64,000 nucleotides of DNA, taken from an uncultured Bacteroides sp. Lineage in GTDB: Bacteria > Bacteroidota > Bacteroidia > Bacteroidales > Bacteroidaceae. The notes beneath the pieces are model-generated. The model did no database searches and was not told the origin of the DNA. It was given only the letters and a program-made list of their open reading frames with translations. Below, one piece after another: positions 61,997 to 64,000 of the stretch; positions within the stretch are counted from its first letter, which is position 1; every line of letters begins with the position of its first letter. A program made the translations under genes and the position numbers. Location of the stretch: positions 1 to 64,000 of the forward strand of contig USLU01000004.1 of NCBI GenBank assembly GCA_900555635.1, given 5' to 3'.

Positions 61997-63841
61997 TCAT
62001 TCAGTATAATCCACCCAAACTTTCATTTTTCCCGGTTCACGGTTATCCCAAGCATAATATGGAATAAATTTATAAGTATCGTCACCATTGACCGCCGTTA
62101 TCGTCACTACACCATTCAGCAAACCCGGCTCAAAAGCCGTCATATAGTTCATAGAAGGTAACAAAGCAGCTTTCTCATATTGAGGATTGTCTATCTCCTC
62201 CATACAATATACCAGTGGTCCGCGTTGCAAACAACGCTTGCCTGTATTCGCTTTGACACGCGGGTCGGCAGCTACCACTTCTACAGGCATCGCCATATCA
62301 AAAGTCACTTCGTCACCCTGCTGCCAAGCACGGTCAACCAAGAGATAACCCATTTCTTCGATAGGTTTACATTCTTTACCATTAACGGTCAACGTATAGT
62401 TCTTACACCAATCAGGCAAATGCAGTTTTAAGGTAAATGCCTTCTTTTGGTCAGGGTTGAGTATAAACTGCACTTTACCCTCCCATGGATAGTTTGTAGC
62501 TTGCTTTATAGCCACAGGCATACCATCAATATTGACATTGGTTTCGCTGGCAATATAAAGGTTCACCCACAAAGCATCGGAAGAGGTGGCATAAACATAA
62601 TTACCTACGGAGGGTAAGAAGCGTGAGATTTGACTGGGGCAACAAGCAGTTCCGTACCAAGGTTTACGATGGTGTGTACCGTCCGCCTCTAATGGATTGA
62701 CATAGAAAAAGCGGTCGGCAGACAAAGATATACCTGCCAATGCACCGTTGTACATCGCTTTCTCAAGGATATTAACGTACTTGCCGTCTCCTTTCAACAT
62801 GTTCATACGCTGATTCCAGAATACCATGCCGACTGAAGCGCAAGTCTCACAATAAGCCTCAGCATTGGGCAAATCATAATCCTCGGTAAAACCTTCGTTC
62901 TTGCGTGAAGATCCAATACCACCGGTAGCATACATTTTTGTATTAATCACATCATCCCAAAGACGATCCAAGGCATGCACATAAGCAGTATCTTTGGTTA
63001 TAGAAGCCAAATCAGCCATACCGGTAAACATATACATGGCACGTACGGCATGTCCGCTAATTTTAGAAAGTTGACGCACGGGGACTAAATCCTGATAATA
63101 GTCTTTTGCTTTCCAATCACCATATCCATGACCACGTTGCTCAAGCAGCCAATTAGAAAGTTTTAAATAGCGCTCGTCCTTTGTTTGGCGATATAGTTTC
63201 ACCAAAGCAAGTTCTATTTCCTGATGCCCGGGTACCCAGGTCTTTTTCCCTTCACCAAAAGTATGGTCTATATGATCGGCATATTTAATGGCTACATCCA
63301 GTAACGAGCGCTTGCCTGTGGCATTGTAATAAGCAATGGCAGCTTCTATCAGATGTCCGCAACAGTACATTTCATGTTTGTCCATATTGGTCCATCTTTC
63401 ATTCAGATTACCCAGAATAAAATAAGTCATCAGATAGCCATCCTCCTGTTGTGCCGATGCTATCTTGGCAATAATATCGTCCAACTTCTTTTCCAGTTCT
63501 GGATTGGGATGATTCATCAGAGAATAGGCACAACCTTCTATCATTTTGTAAAGATCAGAATCATCATATACCAGCCCTTTGAACTCACCTTGTTCCAAAC
63601 CTCCGGCAATGGCGAAGTTCTTCACACGTTGCGTTTCTACTTCGCACTGATGGATGCAAGCCGGTAAAGTGACCTCGGCATGTTTGTCAATACGCGGTAA
63701 CCAGAAGTTATCGGTAATCTTCACCTGAGAGAAGTTTACAGGTTCATTTTTTTGGAAAGGAACATCTTTCTGCACAGTACTGCAAGAAAATATTCCGGTA
63801 GTTGCTATAAGCAAAAAAGTGAGTTGTTTTATTCTATTCAT
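61997..63841 (-). CDS. DUF1680/GH127 beta-L-arabinofuranosidase-type lipoprotein (second of a pair)
   Basis: A 614-residue lipoprotein (signal ending GIFSCSTVQ). The family hallmarks are clear: GIGSSRKNEGFTEDYDLPN (E316 as acid/base), AEAYCETCASV (E332 and C334 as zinc ligands) and GTACCPSQISR (C400/C401, one of them the nucleophile). The barrel also has MYCCGHLIEAA and KISGHAVRAMYM. It would remove beta-L-arabinofuranosyl or similar residues from plant glycans. It lies upstream of, and probably co-transcribed with, the first GH127-type gene (54 bp apart). The cluster may continue beyond the right edge. Confidence 0.92.
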   Translation of the reverse strand: MNRIKQLTFLLIATTGIFSCSTVQKDVPFQKNEPVNFSQVKITDNFWLPRIDKHAEVTLPACIHQCEVETQRVKNFAIAGGLEQGEFKGLVYDDSDLYKMIEGCAYSLMNHPNPELEKKLDDIIAKIASAQQEDGYLMTYFILGNLNERWTNMDKHEMYCCGHLIEAAIAYYNATGKRSLLDVAIKYADHIDHTFGEGKKTWVPGHQEIELALVKLYRQTKDERYLKLSNWLLEQRGHGYGDWKAKDYYQDLVPVRQLSKISGHAVRAMYMFTGMADLASITKDTAYVHALDRLWDDVINTKMYATGGIGSSRKNEGFTEDYDLPNAEAYCETCASVGMVFWNQRMNMLKGDGKYVNILEKAMYNGALAGISLSADRFFYVNPLEADGTHHRKPWYGTACCPSQISRFLPSVGNYVYATSSDALWVNLYIASETNVNIDGMPVAIKQATNYPWEGKVQFILNPDQKKAFTLKLHLPDWCKNYTLTVNGKECKPIEEMGYLLVDRAWQQGDEVTFDMAMPVEVVAADPRVKANTGKRCLQRGPLVYCMEEIDNPQYEKAALLPSMNYMTAFEPGLLNGVVTITAVNGDDTYKFIPYYAWDNREPGKMKVWVDYTE

Positions 63842-64000
63842 AGTTCTGAATGTTATATTAGTTCTTTATTTAAAAAGCACCTTGTTCATCTATTTTGTGC
63901 AAAAGAAGCCAATCCAAGGTAATAGTCATCTCATTATCGTATCATAAAATGAAAAAATCCAATCAATGAGACATGAATACTACAAACAGTGAAAAAAAGT

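Overview
The window looks like a chromosome segment of a gut Bacteroides (Bacteroidales). The evidence is a SusC/SusD pair in a glycan-utilisation locus, membrane-anchored hybrid regulators, lipoproteins, and many promoters carrying the Bacteroides -7 box TAnnTTTG(C/T). The species cannot be fixed by reading alone. I saw no rRNA, tRNA, CRISPR array, integrase or transposase gene.

Layout. (1) 0.3-25 kb: a polysaccharide utilisation locus (PUL). It starts with a divergent membrane regulator, followed by a GH2, SusC, SusD, two small surface-type proteins, a double beta-helix/propeller protein, a GH2 with a malectin-like tail, a two-enzyme chimera (alginate/glucuronan-lyase-like domain fused to a GH88 unsaturated uronyl hydrolase), a third GH2, an SDR oxidoreductase and mannonate dehydratase (uxuA). 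The set points to an acidic, uronate-containing polymer, cut by lysis and hydrolysis, with the released uronate sent towards 2-keto-3-deoxygluconate. (2) 25-31 kb: a more accessory-looking stretch with a small Cys-rich protein, a P-loop ATPase, a PAP2 phosphatase, a TolB-like propeller, an outer membrane barrel, a lipoprotein, a tiny membrane ORF and an XRE regulator, plus three strongly structured non-coding elements. (3) 31-40 kb, minus strand: M3 peptidase, then GH3, GH5 and GH30 enzymes and a TPR/HTH regulator, a likely beta-glucan cluster without SusCD in view. (4) 40-52 kb: housekeeping and mixed genes (acyltransferase-like membrane protein, QueH, barrel, phosphodiesterase, M16 protease, SIS isomerase, PfkB kinase, tyrosine phosphatase, DEAD helicase, EamA transporter). 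(5) 51.5-55.5 kb: peroxide defence (Dps, OxyR, AhpC, AhpF). (6) 55.5-64 kb: a TPR/HTH regulator, a frameshifted outer membrane receptor, and two DUF1680/GH127-type enzymes.

The most unusual non-coding signals are three intergenic tandem arrays that all have a 22-bp period but unrelated unit sequences (20231-20318, 42300-42409, 51266-51507); a palindromic repeat present twice, once in frame inside a GH2 gene and once supplying the stop codon of a phosphatase gene; a 158-bp MITE-like inverted repeat; two candidate switching RNA leaders (25190-25320 plus strand, 30823-30971 minus strand); and a receptor gene whose frameshift lies exactly on a T TTA AAA heptamer.
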